NCBI RefSeq assembly: GCF_013113835.1
Contig: NZ_VTYQ01000018.1
Coordinates: 1-54,372 of the forward strand
Direction of reading: 5' to 3'
Source: Vibrio sp. RE88
GTDB lineage: Bacteria; Pseudomonadota; Gammaproteobacteria; Enterobacterales; Vibrionaceae
DNA length: 54,372 nucleotides
The notes under the pieces: model-generated
The model's input: only the letters and a program-made list of their open reading frames with translations
What the model was told of the DNA's origin: nothing
Databases searched by the model: none
In this document: positions 42,609 through 51,980 of the stretch, piece after piece
Position numbering within the stretch: the stretch's first letter is position 1
Layout of the letters: the number at the start of each line of letters is the position of its first letter
Translations under genes and position numbers: made by a program

Positions 42609-43226
42609 ATGAAGCCGTTAACGCCACGCCAGCAACAAGTATTTGATCTGATCAAGAGTAAAATTGATGACACAGGCATGCCTCCTACGCGTGCTGAAAT
42701 TGCCCGTGAACTGGGCTTTCGTTCTGCCAATGCCGCTGAGGAGCATTTAAAAGCTCTAGCGCGTAAGCAAGCGATTGAAATTATTCCAGGCGCATCGCGT
42801 GGAATCCGCATCTTGCTAGAAGATGCTGCCAATGATGATGGCCTACCTTTGATTGGTCAGGTTGCTGCAGGTGAACCGATTCTGGCTCAGGAACACGTTG
42901 AAGCGCATTATCAGGTGGATCCGGCCATGTTCAAGCCTCAGGCTGATTTCTTATTGCGCGTCAACGGCGAAAGTATGAAAGACATCGGTATCATGGATGG
43001 CGATCTGCTTGCGGTGCATAAAACCCAAGACGTTCATGATGGTCAGGTGGTTGTTGCTCGTGTCGATGACGATGTCACCGTTAAGCGTTTGGAACGCAAA
43101 GGGTCAACTGTTTTACTCCATGCAGAAAACGAAGAGTTTGAACCTATTAAAGTTGACCTGTCATGTCAGCACCTAGCGATTGAAGGTCTAGCCGTCGGAA
43201 TTATCCGCAATACCGACTGGATGTAA
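42609..43226 (+). CDS. lexA: LexA, SOS repressor
   Basis: This 205-residue protein has the N-terminal winged helix (about 1-70) and the S24 self-cleaving domain. RecA-stimulated cleavage would fall between Ala87 and Gly88 (QVAAGEP), with the Ser122 (NGESMKD) and Lys159 (VTVKRLER) dyad. It represses DNA-repair genes. Two boxes lie in its own promoter. Unlike E. coli, dinF is not directly behind it: a terminator and a methyltransferase gene intervene. Confidence 0.97.
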   Translation: MKPLTPRQQQVFDLIKSKIDDTGMPPTRAEIARELGFRSANAAEEHLKALARKQAIEIIPGASRGIRILLEDAANDDGLPLIGQVAAGEPILAQEHVEAHYQVDPAMFKPQADFLLRVNGESMKDIGIMDGDLLAVHKTQDVHDGQVVVARVDDDVTVKRLERKGSTVLLHAENEEFEPIKVDLSCQHLAIEGLAVGIIRNTDWM

Positions 43227-43265
43227 TCACTGCACTGCTCGCAGAAGTGGTATTGAATGGCTTGC

Positions 43266-43298
43266 AACGTCAGCGAGAATGTTCGCTGACGTTGTTTT
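43266..43298 (+). terminator. Terminator of lexA
   Basis: AACGTCAGCGA (43266-43276) and TCGCTGACGTT (43283-43293) form an 11-bp stem followed by GTTTTG. It separates the SOS transcript from the methyltransferase-MATE pair. Confidence 0.85.
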
Positions 43299-43370
43299 GT
43301 CACTTCAGTCTGTGAGTTGTGGCTCGATATCTCATATTTTTTTGAGATCTATTCTCAATTACTTGTTTTT

Positions 43371-43389
43371 GTAATTGATATTCATTATC
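43371..43389 (+). promoter_or_regulatory. Fur-box-like site upstream of the methyltransferase-MATE pair
   Basis: The 19-mer at 43371-43389 (GTAATTGAT then ATTCATTATC) matches 15 of 19 positions of the GATAATGATAATCATTATC Fur consensus. It lies about 32 bp before the start codon, where Fur-Fe would block transcription, suggesting induction in iron limitation. Confidence 0.62.
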
Positions 43390-43420
43390 ATCTTATTTCT
43401 GGTATGAAAGGAAGATGATC

Positions 43421-44233
43421 ATGGCCGCTAAGCAAAAAGCTTCAACACATCGCTATCAAATCCCGGCCAATTTGTTGCAACCTCTCTGGCTTCGCAGCCG
43501 AGAAAGCTTGGTCGACAACGGCTTGGTTTATGACCCAATCGCGGCCAATGCGTGTCAGCGTTGCCAACTCGCACCAGAGTGCCTCTCTGGTGATATCGAT
43601 CAGAAACAACTTCTTCATGCCACCCTGACTCAAATCTGTGACGATCAGGTCAATCACTTCATTTCGCGCAATCCCGACGGTTGGATAATCAATGTTGGCG
43701 CTGGCCTCGATACACGTTTCTACCGAGTTGACAATGGCCGTTGTCACTGGCTTGAACTTGATGTGACGGAAAACCTCCTTTGGCGTCAGAAACTGTTCCA
43801 TAAAAGCGAACGCTACCAACATATGTGCGGCAACGTTGATGACTTGTCATGGCTGGATAATTTACCTGTACCGGAAAAGGCGCCAGTATTGATTGTCTGT
43901 GAGCACGCTTTACTGGATTGCAGTGAAAAACAAGTTGGTAAGTTTATTCAGGCCCTTGGCTGCCACTTTGATTCAGCACGAGCATGTGTGGTGCTGGCGG
44001 GGGATCTCGCGGCAAGCAAACTTGGTCAGAAAATGGGCGCAGGCAGTTATAATCATGGCTATGCGTCACCCGGGGATGCAACACTTAATTACCTGCCATG
44101 GGCGCGCTGGGCCAAGACCTTTTCTCCTTTAGATAAACACTGCGGTCGTTGGAAGTTATGGCAACGTTGGCTCACCAAATTCAATTCCCTTAAGCATAGG
44201 CTTACTCCGGTAGTGGTTCAGCTTCGCTGGTAA
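43421..44233 (+). CDS. SAM-dependent methyltransferase of the COG3315 (LCM-like) type
   Basis: This 270-residue protein has the Rossmann SAM-binding motif IINVGAGLDTRFYR (about 88-101) and LELDVTENLLWRQKLF, typical of COG3315 O-methyltransferases. It also has an N-terminal Cys45-x2-Cys48-x5-Cys54 cluster that could bind metal. The substrate is unknown. ATG at 43421 is preferred because AAAGGAAG is about 7 nt upstream; ATG at 43415 is too close. It is followed after 27 bp by the MATE gene, and the pair sits behind a Fur-box-like site, hinting at a siderophore or iron-stress metabolite that is methylated and exported. That is inference. Confidence 0.78.
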   Translation: MAAKQKASTHRYQIPANLLQPLWLRSRESLVDNGLVYDPIAANACQRCQLAPECLSGDIDQKQLLHATLTQICDDQVNHFISRNPDGWIINVGAGLDTRFYRVDNGRCHWLELDVTENLLWRQKLFHKSERYQHMCGNVDDLSWLDNLPVPEKAPVLIVCEHALLDCSEKQVGKFIQALGCHFDSARACVVLAGDLAASKLGQKMGAGSYNHGYASPGDATLNYLPWARWAKTFSPLDKHCGRWKLWQRWLTKFNSLKHRLTPVVVQLRW

Positions 44234-44260
44234 TCCGGTTACACTTTGCACTCTTCTTTT

Positions 44261-45616
44261 ATGATGAGTGCGAACGTGCAATTACTTAAAACCCTTTCCA
44301 ATAAAGCGCTGCATAAGCAGGTTCTACTGCTGGCGATCCCGATGGTTCTATCGAACATAACCGTGCCTTTACTCGGCTTAGTTGATGCGGCGGTTATTGG
44401 TCACCTTGAGCATGCTTGGTATCTGGGCGGAGTCGCCCTTGGCAGTACCATGATCAGTGTGACTTTCTGGCTACTGGGTTTTTTGCGGATGTCGACCACT
44501 GGGCTGGCGGCGCAGTCGTATGGCGCTCAAAGTGGTAAACAACTCGGTTTAGTGTTCACTCAGGGTGTCGCGATGGCCTTGGGTTTTGCATTGCTGTTTC
44601 TCCTATTTCATCAACCGATTGCCAATCTGGTATTTTCGCTGAGCAGTGCGAGTGATGAAGTCAAATTTTATGGTGAGCAGTATTTTGCCATTCGCGCTTG
44701 GAGCGCTCCTGCGGCCTTGGTTAACTTTGTTTTATTGGGCTGGTTGTTAGGGACTCAGAACGCACGCGCGCCGATGTGGATGGTGATCATTGCAAACGTC
44801 ACTAACATCGTTCTTGATGTGCTGTTTGTTATCGGCTTTGGCTGGAAAGTGGAAGGGGCTGCACTGGCGTCGGTGATTGCTGATTACAGTGGTATGAGCT
44901 TTGGCCTATGGTGTGTTTGGCGTACGTGGCATAAAAGCCATTTACCCTCGGTTGCTTCATTGCTGAAAGACACCACCCATGGATTAAGCCGTTTCGTAAA
45001 GCTAAACCGTGATATCTTCTTGCGTTCTTTGTGCCTGCAAGCGACCTTTACTTTTATGACGTTCCAAGGCGCGAGCTTTGGCGATGATATTGTGGCTGCC
45101 AATGCGGTACTAATGAGTTTTCTGATGATCATTTCCTACGGCATGGATGGATTTGCCTATGCGATGGAGGCTATGGTTGGTAAAGCGATAGGCGCTAAGG
45201 ATAAACAACAACTCAGCGCGTCATTGGTGGGGACTTTCTTCTGGAGCCTGATCATCTGTTTGGGATTGACTGCGGTGTTTGTTTTCGCCGGATCGTCCTT
45301 GATCAGTCTGATCACCGACATCCCGAAAGTGCATGATACTGCACTGATATACCTTCCTTGGCTGGTGGCGATGCCTTTAGTCTCAATGTGGTGCTTCTTA
45401 TTGGATGGCATATTCATTGGGGCAACGAAAGGGAGAGAAATGCGCAACAGCATGTTTTTCGCAATGTGTGCTTTCTTTGGGGTGTTTTTCGCCTTGGTCA
45501 GTTTCGGTAACCATGCGTTGTGGCTGGCTATGTTGAGTTTTATGGGGATGCGTGGTGTGACACTGGCGGTGATTTTTTATCAGCAGTGGCGCAAACAACA
45601 GTTTTTGACTGCTTAA
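44261..45616 (+). CDS. dinF: DinF-type MATE efflux transporter
   Basis: This 451-residue protein has twelve predicted membrane helices in two MATE repeats. It shows the DinF subgroup features LAIPMVLSNITVPLLGLVDAAVIGHL near the N-terminus and FLRMSTTGLAAQSYGA near residue 80. DinF proteins export toxic organics and bile-like compounds with H+ or Na+. In E. coli it is co-transcribed with lexA; here it lies behind a methyltransferase and a lexA terminator. There are two adjacent ATG codons (44261, 44264) and no clear ribosome site, so the exact start is uncertain. Confidence 0.9.
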   Translation: MMSANVQLLKTLSNKALHKQVLLLAIPMVLSNITVPLLGLVDAAVIGHLEHAWYLGGVALGSTMISVTFWLLGFLRMSTTGLAAQSYGAQSGKQLGLVFTQGVAMALGFALLFLLFHQPIANLVFSLSSASDEVKFYGEQYFAIRAWSAPAALVNFVLLGWLLGTQNARAPMWMVIIANVTNIVLDVLFVIGFGWKVEGAALASVIADYSGMSFGLWCVWRTWHKSHLPSVASLLKDTTHGLSRFVKLNRDIFLRSLCLQATFTFMTFQGASFGDDIVAANAVLMSFLMIISYGMDGFAYAMEAMVGKAIGAKDKQQLSASLVGTFFWSLIICLGLTAVFVFAGSSLISLITDIPKVHDTALIYLPWLVAMPLVSMWCFLLDGIFIGATKGREMRNSMFFAMCAFFGVFFALVSFGNHALWLAMLSFMGMRGVTLAVIFYQQWRKQQFLTA

Positions 45617-45617
45617 C

Positions 45618-45648
45618 AAAAAGCCGCAGCGATGACTGCGGCTTTTTT
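45618..45648 (+). terminator. Bidirectional terminator between dinF and sthA
   Basis: AAAAAGCCGCAG (45618-45629) and CTGCGGCTTTTT (45636-45647) form a 12-bp stem with a 6-nt loop and A/T runs on both sides. Confidence 0.92.
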
Positions 45649-45658
45649 ATTGCTCGAC

Positions 45659-47059
45659 TTAGAATAAGCGATTGAGGCCATTCAGCGCCGCTACTCGGTA
45701 TGCTTCGGCCATGGTCGGATAGTTGAATGTGGTATTGACGAAGTATTCAATCGTATTGGCTTCGCCTTTTTGCTCCATAATGGCCTGTCCGATATGGATG
45801 ATTTCCGCGGCACGCTCACCAAAGCAGTGAATACCAAGGATCTCTTTGGTTTCGCGGTGGAAGAGAATCTTCAAGCTGCCGATGTCTTTACCTGCAATCT
45901 GAGCTCGAGCTAAGTGCTTAAACGAAGAACGGCCGACTTCATAAGGGACTTTTGCTGCTGTTAGCTCTTGCTCTGTCTTACCTACTGAACTGATTTCTGG
46001 AATGGTATAAATACCGGTCGGGATATCTTCAATCAGATTGCCATCGGCTTGGCCTTTATTGATCGCCTGTGCCACGTATCGGCCTTGGTCATAAGCGGCA
46101 CTGGCTAGGCTAGGGTAGCCAATAACATCGCCGACTGCGTAAATATGGTCGACTTCCGTCTGGTAGTTACTGTCAACGGTGAGCTGGCCACGAGAGTCGG
46201 CATTTAAACCCACAGCCGATAGGTTGAGTTTGTCGGTGTTACCCGTGCGGCCGTTGGCGTAAAGAATACAATCGGCGCGCATTTTCTTGCCTGATTCGAG
46301 ATGGATAATGACGCCATCTTCGGTGCCTTCAATTTTCTCGTAAGTTTCGTCGTTGCGGATCACAACACCGCTGTTCCAGAAGTGATAAGACAAGGCGTCT
46401 GATACTTCATTATCAAGGAAAGACAGCAGTCGGTCTCGGGTGTTGATTAAGTCCGTTTTTACGCCCAAACCACGGAAGATTGACGCATACTCACAACCGA
46501 TCACGCCGGCACCATAAATGATGATATGACGAGGGTCATGCTTGAGGCTGAGAATAGAATCACTGTCATAGATGCGTTCATGCATAAAGTCGACGTCAGC
46601 TGGCTGGTATGGGCGTGAGCCTGTTGCAATCACAAATCGATCAGCGCTGTACAGCTCCTCTGTGCCGTCTGCTTGAGTGACGGCAATGGTGTACTTGTCC
46701 GTAAAGCGTGCAGTACCGAAAATCAAAGAACATTGATTACGATCGTAGAAGCCTTGTCTCAGGCGAGTCTGCTTATCAATTACAGATTTAGCGTGGCCCA
46801 AGATATTGGAGAAGGTAGAGTGCAAGCTGGTGTTGTTATGGCAAAACAGCGGGTTATTGTTGAATTCAATGATGCGGCTGACCGCATGACGCAGCGCTTT
46901 AGAAGGGATGGTTCCCCAGTGGGTACAACCGCCACCGACGCTGCTCTCTTTTTCCACTATGGCGACATTGAGTCCCGCTTTGGTTAGCCCCATCGCTGCC
47001 CCTTCACCGCCAGGGCCACTACCAATAACGATCACGTCAAAGTGGTTACTTTCCGCCAT
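45659..47059 (-). CDS. sthA: Soluble pyridine nucleotide transhydrogenase
   Basis: This 466-residue FAD enzyme re-balances NADPH and NAD+. The FAD site GSGPGGEGAAMG is near the N-terminus, and GGGCTHWGTIPSKALR shows only one Cys of the redox pair found in related disulfide reductases, which is normal for SthA. The second nucleotide site YGAGVIGCEYASIF is near residue 180. ATG at 47059 has AAAGGAAAAG upstream. It is divergent from fabR, the arrangement also seen in E. coli. Confidence 0.96.
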   Translation of the reverse strand: MAESNHFDVIVIGSGPGGEGAAMGLTKAGLNVAIVEKESSVGGGCTHWGTIPSKALRHAVSRIIEFNNNPLFCHNNTSLHSTFSNILGHAKSVIDKQTRLRQGFYDRNQCSLIFGTARFTDKYTIAVTQADGTEELYSADRFVIATGSRPYQPADVDFMHERIYDSDSILSLKHDPRHIIIYGAGVIGCEYASIFRGLGVKTDLINTRDRLLSFLDNEVSDALSYHFWNSGVVIRNDETYEKIEGTEDGVIIHLESGKKMRADCILYANGRTGNTDKLNLSAVGLNADSRGQLTVDSNYQTEVDHIYAVGDVIGYPSLASAAYDQGRYVAQAINKGQADGNLIEDIPTGIYTIPEISSVGKTEQELTAAKVPYEVGRSSFKHLARAQIAGKDIGSLKILFHRETKEILGIHCFGERAAEIIHIGQAIMEQKGEANTIEYFVNTTFNYPTMAEAYRVAALNGLNRLF

Positions 47060-47351
47060 AACTTTTCCTTTGTTATATTGTCTTAACATTGCTTTAGCGA
47101 GATTTTAACTGATTTCACGATAGAGCACACGGTCAGCGCACTAGAGAGTGGAAGCGATCACGCAGAATGTTTCATATCTGGTCTTTGCGCGGTGATAGGT
47201 CTCTAAACCAGCGTTAAGTGATTGAAAAAGAAATCAGGCTGAGTTTAATTGTCACGCGGTAGTCAAAGGTTACGATTTTGGCTTATGTCCTTAAGGTAAT
47301 CGTTGTATATTAACTGCTACTAAACCAATAAATAGAAAACAGATGAAATCC

Positions 47352-47990
47352 ATGGGAATCCGTGCACAGCAAAAAGAAAAAACGCGTCGTTCATTAATTG
47401 ATGCTGCGTTTAGCCAGCTTAGCGCTGACCGAAGCTTTTCGAATCTGAGTTTACGAGAAGTTGCCCGGGAAGCAGGGATTGCTCCAACCTCATTTTATCG
47501 CCATTTCAAAGATATGGATGAGCTGGGGTTGACCATGGTTGACGAAGGCGGCTTGCTGCTTCGTCAGTTGATGCGCCAGGCGCGACAGCGAATCGTCAAA
47601 GAGGGGAGTGTGATTCGCACTTCTATAGAGACGTTTATGGAGTTCATTGAAAGCAACCCCAATGTGTTTCGACTATTATTGCGAGAACGTTCGGGAACAT
47701 CGTTTGACTTTCGTACCGCTGTGGCGAGAGAGATTCAGCACTTTGCTGCTGAACTGACTGAGTATTTGATCAGCACAGGAATGACGCGTGATGAGGCCTA
47801 TACCCAGGCTGAAGCTTCCGTCACCTTAGTGTTTAGCTCAGGCGCAGAAGCACTGGATTTGAATCGACGCGAGCGAGATGAGCTTGCGGAACGATTGATT
47901 ATGCAATTGCGAATGATAGCCAAAGGGGCTTTATGGTATCGCAAAGAACGTGAACGTAACCGTAACCGATTAAAAGGTGGGATTGATTAA
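47352..47990 (+). CDS. fabR: FabR, TetR-family repressor of unsaturated fatty acid synthesis
   Basis: This 212-residue regulator has a TetR helix-turn-helix (about 10-55) with LSLREVAREAGIAPTSFYRHFKD, almost identical to E. coli FabR. It senses the unsaturated/saturated acyl-thioester pool and represses fabA/fabB. I prefer ATG at 47352 (MGIRAQQ, as in relatives); an ATG at 47343 adds three residues, and neither has a strong ribosome site. It is coupled to yijD by a one-base overlap (TAATG). Confidence 0.95.
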   Translation: MGIRAQQKEKTRRSLIDAAFSQLSADRSFSNLSLREVAREAGIAPTSFYRHFKDMDELGLTMVDEGGLLLRQLMRQARQRIVKEGSVIRTSIETFMEFIESNPNVFRLLLRERSGTSFDFRTAVAREIQHFAAELTEYLISTGMTRDEAYTQAEASVTLVFSSGAEALDLNRRERDELAERLIMQLRMIAKGALWYRKERERNRNRLKGGID

Positions 47991-48370
47991 TGTCGAATGA
48001 AGTAAACCAAGTTAATCGTGGTTCTGAGAAGAAGACGCTCGTACTTGCATTGATTGCTGGTATGTGTGGAGACGCATTGTTGTCATGGCTGACAATGAGC
48101 GAAGTTTCTTTCTCTATTTTTCCACTGATTGCGCTTGTACTGTCTGTGCAGGCGCTGTACCAAGAATATCTACGTAACCCTGTCTCTGAAGACATTCCGC
48201 TGGTTGGCCTAGCGTGTTTCTTCGTTGGCGCCTTTGGCCACTCTGCTTTTGTCAAAGCGCAGCACCCAGATGCGGGGTCTAACTTCTTTGCCATCATAGT
48301 GTCGCTATTGCTATTGCTATGGATTGGTAAGAAACTGGGTTTTATGAACCGCTCCGCTAGCGCTGAGTAG
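47990..48370 (+). CDS. yijD: YijD-family membrane protein (DUF1422)
   Basis: This 126-residue inner-membrane protein has four predicted helices (about 17-34, 40-58, 68-88 and 96-114). Its constant position behind fabR and ahead of trmA in gammaproteobacteria supports the name. The function is unknown; coupling to fabR suggests a membrane-lipid connection, which is inference. It is followed by a bidirectional terminator. Confidence 0.9.
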   Translation: MSNEVNQVNRGSEKKTLVLALIAGMCGDALLSWLTMSEVSFSIFPLIALVLSVQALYQEYLRNPVSEDIPLVGLACFFVGAFGHSAFVKAQHPDAGSNFFAIIVSLLLLLWIGKKLGFMNRSASAE

Positions 48371-48385
48371 TCTGACTCCAAATAT

Positions 48386-48414
48386 AAAAAACGAGCCAAA
48401 TGGCTCGTTTTTTT
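48386..48414 (+). terminator. Bidirectional terminator between yijD and trmA
   Basis: AAAAAACGAGCCA (48386-48398) and TGGCTCGTTTTTT (48401-48413) form a 13-bp stem. A and T runs on both sides let it end both converging units. Confidence 0.92.
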
Positions 48415-48430
48415 GTGTTCGCTTATCAAG

Positions 48431-49540
48431 CTATGCTTTGCGTTCCAGTAGCACACCCGCTTCCATATGGTGGGTATAAGGGAACTGATCAAACAAAGCA
48501 AAACGCGTGATGTTGTGTGTTTCACTTAAAACGTCAAGATTGTCCTTGAGCGTCTCTGGGTTACAGGAGATGTATAGGATACGTTCATAACCCTGCACCA
48601 TCTTACACGTATCGATATCCATGCCTGAGCGAGGAGGATCGACAAAAATCGTATTGCAGTTGTAACTCTTCAAATCGACGCCCGCGTCTTTTAAGCGGCG
48701 GAATTCACGTTTGCCTTCAATAGCCTGAGTAAACTCTTCCGCGGATAGGCGTAGGATCTGAACATTATCAATGTTATTGGCCGCAATATTGTACTGTGCA
48801 GACTCAACGGACGGTTTTGCCAGCTCGGTTGCCAGTACTCGGTTAAAGTTCTGAGCGAGTGCCAGTGAGAAGTTACCGTTACCACAGTAAAGCTCCAGCA
48901 AATCGCCTTGGCTTTCGTTGGTACAGTCGATTGCCCACTCCAGCATCTTTTCCGCTACTTTGCCGTTGGGTTGCGTAAAGCTGTTCTCGACTTGTTGGTA
49001 AACGTACGGCTGGCCATTGACGTCGAGCTTTTCAATCACGTAGTCGCGATCGAGAACAATCTTCATTTTACGCGCACGACCGATCAGGTTCAGGTTGAAT
49101 CCTTCATCGTTCAGACGCTGCTTGAGCGCTTTTGCGTTCTTCGTCCACTCATCGTCCAATTGACGGTGGTATAACAGAGACACCAGAATCTCACCGCTCA
49201 GTGTCGATAGAAAATCCACTTGGAACAGTTTACGACGCAGAGAGTCGTTGTCTTTCATTGCATCAATCAGCAATGGCATAAGGTCGTTGATCAGACGGCT
49301 CGCCGCAGGGAATTGGTCAACTCGGTATTTTTCACGCGTTTCCTGATTGAACATGATGTAGTACAGGTCATCCCCTTCATGCCAAACGCGGAACTCAGCG
49401 CGCATACGATAATGTTGCTCTGGGGACTCAAACACTTCCAGTTCTGGAACGTGGTAGGGAGCAAACATCTCATTAAGACGTTCGACCTTGTCCGCCAGTT
49501 GTTCTTGGTAGCGTTGTGGATTTACTTCAAGAGTCGCCAT
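48431..49540 (-). CDS. trmA: tRNA (uracil54-C5)-methyltransferase
   Basis: This 369-residue SAM enzyme makes ribothymidine at position 54 of tRNAs. Motifs present are the SAM loop LLELYCGNGNFSLAL, FVDPPRSGMD and the catalytic Cys in LYISCNPETL, plus the C-terminal Glu/His segment FPYTHHMEAGVLL. The start at 49540 has GAAGGTAA 8 nt upstream. It is next to fabR-yijD as in E. coli and divergent from the B12 receptor. Confidence 0.96.
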   Translation of the reverse strand: MATLEVNPQRYQEQLADKVERLNEMFAPYHVPELEVFESPEQHYRMRAEFRVWHEGDDLYYIMFNQETREKYRVDQFPAASRLINDLMPLLIDAMKDNDSLRRKLFQVDFLSTLSGEILVSLLYHRQLDDEWTKNAKALKQRLNDEGFNLNLIGRARKMKIVLDRDYVIEKLDVNGQPYVYQQVENSFTQPNGKVAEKMLEWAIDCTNESQGDLLELYCGNGNFSLALAQNFNRVLATELAKPSVESAQYNIAANNIDNVQILRLSAEEFTQAIEGKREFRRLKDAGVDLKSYNCNTIFVDPPRSGMDIDTCKMVQGYERILYISCNPETLKDNLDVLSETHNITRFALFDQFPYTHHMEAGVLLERKA

Positions 49541-49737
49541 GTTTATTACCTTCAAGTGCTGAGTGCGTTTGTTTTAGGAGCGCAGATTTTATTCAATATC
49601 TGCGACATGTCCAGCTTTGTCACTCTCCTGTGATCAATATAGTGTGTAAACCCGTTATCAGGTATTAGTGATAAAGCGTCTGGTTATATAAAAGCACAAT
49701 ATTGGCTGGACAAAGGAATGATAGCTGAATAACATTT

Positions 49738-49930
49738 GCGCCTAGCTGGTGCTATCTAGCAGTATAGATGGCTGAAAAGGGAATCTGGTGTGAATCCAGA
49801 ACTGACGCGCAGCGGTAAAAGAGAACGAACACTCAACAGACACTGCATAGAGGACTATGTGGGAAGTCGAGTTAGTAGGTGGTGCAAACTGAGCTCTTGA
49901 GTCCGAATACCTGCCAGCAGCTGAGCTAAT
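49738..49930 (+). ncRNA. Cobalamin (B12) riboswitch
   Basis: The conserved core is visible: AAAAGGGAATCTGGTGTGAA followed by a CC pairing partner at about 49777-49800, then CGCGCAGCGGT. The B12 box CCGAATACCTGCCAGC lies at about 49903-49918. Downstream GAGCT and AGCTC arms (about 49921-49955) could form the expression platform that hides the btuB ribosome site. Bound adenosylcobalamin should lower expression of the receptor behind it. Confidence 0.92.
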
Positions 49931-49986
49931 CACTGGAAGCAAGTGCTCCAAGCTCGGTAGGATTTACGCGATTTAGGATTATAAAA

Positions 49987-51930
49987 ATGAACCGTTCTAT
50001 TCTGGCGATAGCAGTGGCATCGCTACTTCCTCATGCCTCCCTTTCATACGCCCAAGAAGCCTCAGTTGATGAGACTATGGTGGTTTTAGCTCGAAGTGAT
50101 TTCAATAATTCAATTGAAGATATACCAGCTAATGTAACTATTATCAGTTCAGAAGATATCGCTGCAAGTGGAGCTAAAAGCCTAGATACCTTGTTGCGTG
50201 CTCGAGCTGGCATTCAAATCTCTGATACCAACAGTGGCCCTGCATTTGCGATTAGAGGCTTCACTGGAGGTCAAGCTGCCAACAATACTTTGATTTTGGT
50301 TGACGGCCGTCGCTTGAATAAACAGGACCTGTCAGCTCCCCAAGTAAGCTCTATATTAATTTCTCAAATTGAGAGGATTGAAGTTTTGTCCGGCAGTGCT
50401 GGTGTGTTGTACGGTGACCAAGCTGTAGGTGGTGTAATCAACATCATTACAAAAGGTGCTTCTGAGGACGGTGGTAGTGTGTCAGTGAGTGCGGGTAGTT
50501 TTGATTCTTATGCTGGTAGTGTTAATGTCTCAAGAAAACTCGATGAACAGTGGTCGCTTTTCGTTAGTGCTAGCCAAGATAATACCGATAACTATAGAGA
50601 CCATAACAAGCGTGAAACCGGGTCTTTGTTAGGACGTATCGGCTATGAACTAGATAAGACGGAGTTTTTTGCAGAAGCAAGTTACTATGACAATAATAGA
50701 GAATATGCTGGTTCGTTAACCGAAGAGCAATATGAACAAGACCCAACTCAAGTTAATCCATCAAATCAAACCGACTATTCTCATGAGATAACGAAAGCGC
50801 TTCGTGCTGGGTATAAGCGAAGCTTAACAGACACTTGGTTATTTGGGACTGATGTTATCTATGACAATACGTCGGGATCAGGCTCTGCGTGGGGGAGTTC
50901 AACAACAAGCTCAAGTAAACAATTAGTAGGCTCAGTTAAGGTTGAAAATCAATTTTCCAATCAGTCTGGTCAAGGAAATATTCTGATTGGGTTAGAAGCG
51001 GCTGATCGTGACCACTCCTATAAATCTTCCTCTACCAATAGGGCTAACGAACAGGTTACCTACAGTGCTTATGGACAAGTCAGTTATCCTCTAGTACCTA
51101 GATTATCTTTAACGACGGGAGCACGTTATAGTTCAGTTGAAGACAAACTTTTCGATGGTGCAGTTTATCCGAATACTGAAAAACTATCAGAAAGCCAAGA
51201 TGCTTATGAGTTAGGTTTGAATTTCAAAATTAGCGAGACTCAGAGGCTTTACTTACGAGGGGAAACTAACTTTAGATTTGCTAAGATTGATGAGCAAGCA
51301 TACACATCTCCAGGTGTGTTAGGTTTGAAGCCACAAACTGGTAATTCTATAGAGGCAGGTTGGGGACTCACAGAAGATGAGTACAGTGTAAAGATTGATG
51401 TTTACAACTTGCAACTTGAAGATGAAATCGTTTTTGATAGTAGTGCACCAACACCTGTAGGGGGGAGCTTTGCTGGCGCTAATGTCAATGCGGATGAATC
51501 TGAGCGAAATGGTATAAATGTTAGCGGTGACTACTATGTCACTGAAAGTGTGCTCCTAGGTATTGAGTACAGTTTCATTAACGCCGAGTTCTCAAGTGGT
51601 GACAATAAAGGAAAGGAGCTACCTTGGGTTTCGCCTCACAGTGGTAGGGCGTATGTCACCTACGATGTCAATTATAATTGGCAATTCTACGTTGAAGGTG
51701 TTTATACGGGTACGAGATATAAGGATGGTGACACCTCAAACAGTGTAGAAAAGCTATCGGCATATTGGCTAAATAATATCGCTATTAATTACACACAAGA
51801 TGTTTGGTCAGCTAGCTTACGCTTAGATAATGCATTTGATGAAAAGTATCCTGCTAATGCGAATAACTATGGTGCATATTACCCTGGTGATGGTCGTAAA
51901 GTAATGATTACGGGCTCTTATCAATTCTAA
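49987..51930 (+). CDS. btuB: BtuB-like TonB-dependent cobalamin receptor
   Basis: This 647-residue outer-membrane receptor has a signal peptide (cleavage near Ala22), a TonB box ETMVVLA (29-35), a plug domain (about 43-150, with RGFTGGQAANNTLILVDGRR and VLYGDQAVGGVINIITK), a long beta barrel and a C-terminal Phe. The riboswitch in its leader shows that the substrate is B12 or a relative. Its DNA is noticeably more AT-rich, with frequent AGA/AGG and ATA codons unlike its neighbours, suggesting acquisition or allele replacement. A terminator follows the stop. Confidence 0.88.
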   Translation: MNRSILAIAVASLLPHASLSYAQEASVDETMVVLARSDFNNSIEDIPANVTIISSEDIAASGAKSLDTLLRARAGIQISDTNSGPAFAIRGFTGGQAANNTLILVDGRRLNKQDLSAPQVSSILISQIERIEVLSGSAGVLYGDQAVGGVINIITKGASEDGGSVSVSAGSFDSYAGSVNVSRKLDEQWSLFVSASQDNTDNYRDHNKRETGSLLGRIGYELDKTEFFAEASYYDNNREYAGSLTEEQYEQDPTQVNPSNQTDYSHEITKALRAGYKRSLTDTWLFGTDVIYDNTSGSGSAWGSSTTSSSKQLVGSVKVENQFSNQSGQGNILIGLEAADRDHSYKSSSTNRANEQVTYSAYGQVSYPLVPRLSLTTGARYSSVEDKLFDGAVYPNTEKLSESQDAYELGLNFKISETQRLYLRGETNFRFAKIDEQAYTSPGVLGLKPQTGNSIEAGWGLTEDEYSVKIDVYNLQLEDEIVFDSSAPTPVGGSFAGANVNADESERNGINVSGDYYVTESVLLGIEYSFINAEFSSGDNKGKELPWVSPHSGRAYVTYDVNYNWQFYVEGVYTGTRYKDGDTSNSVEKLSAYWLNNIAINYTQDVWSASLRLDNAFDEKYPANANNYGAYYPGDGRKVMITGSYQF

Positions 51931-51937
51931 TATCTTG

Positions 51938-51962
51938 AAACCGCCTTTAGGCGGTTTTTTCT
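51938..51962 (+). terminator. Terminator downstream of btuB
   Basis: AAACCGCC (51938-51945) and GGCGGTTT (51950-51957) form an 8-bp stem with loop TTTA and six T residues. It would limit, but perhaps not abolish, read-through into the DUF71 gene. Confidence 0.88.
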
Positions 51963-51980
51963 TATCTATAGGCAGTAACA

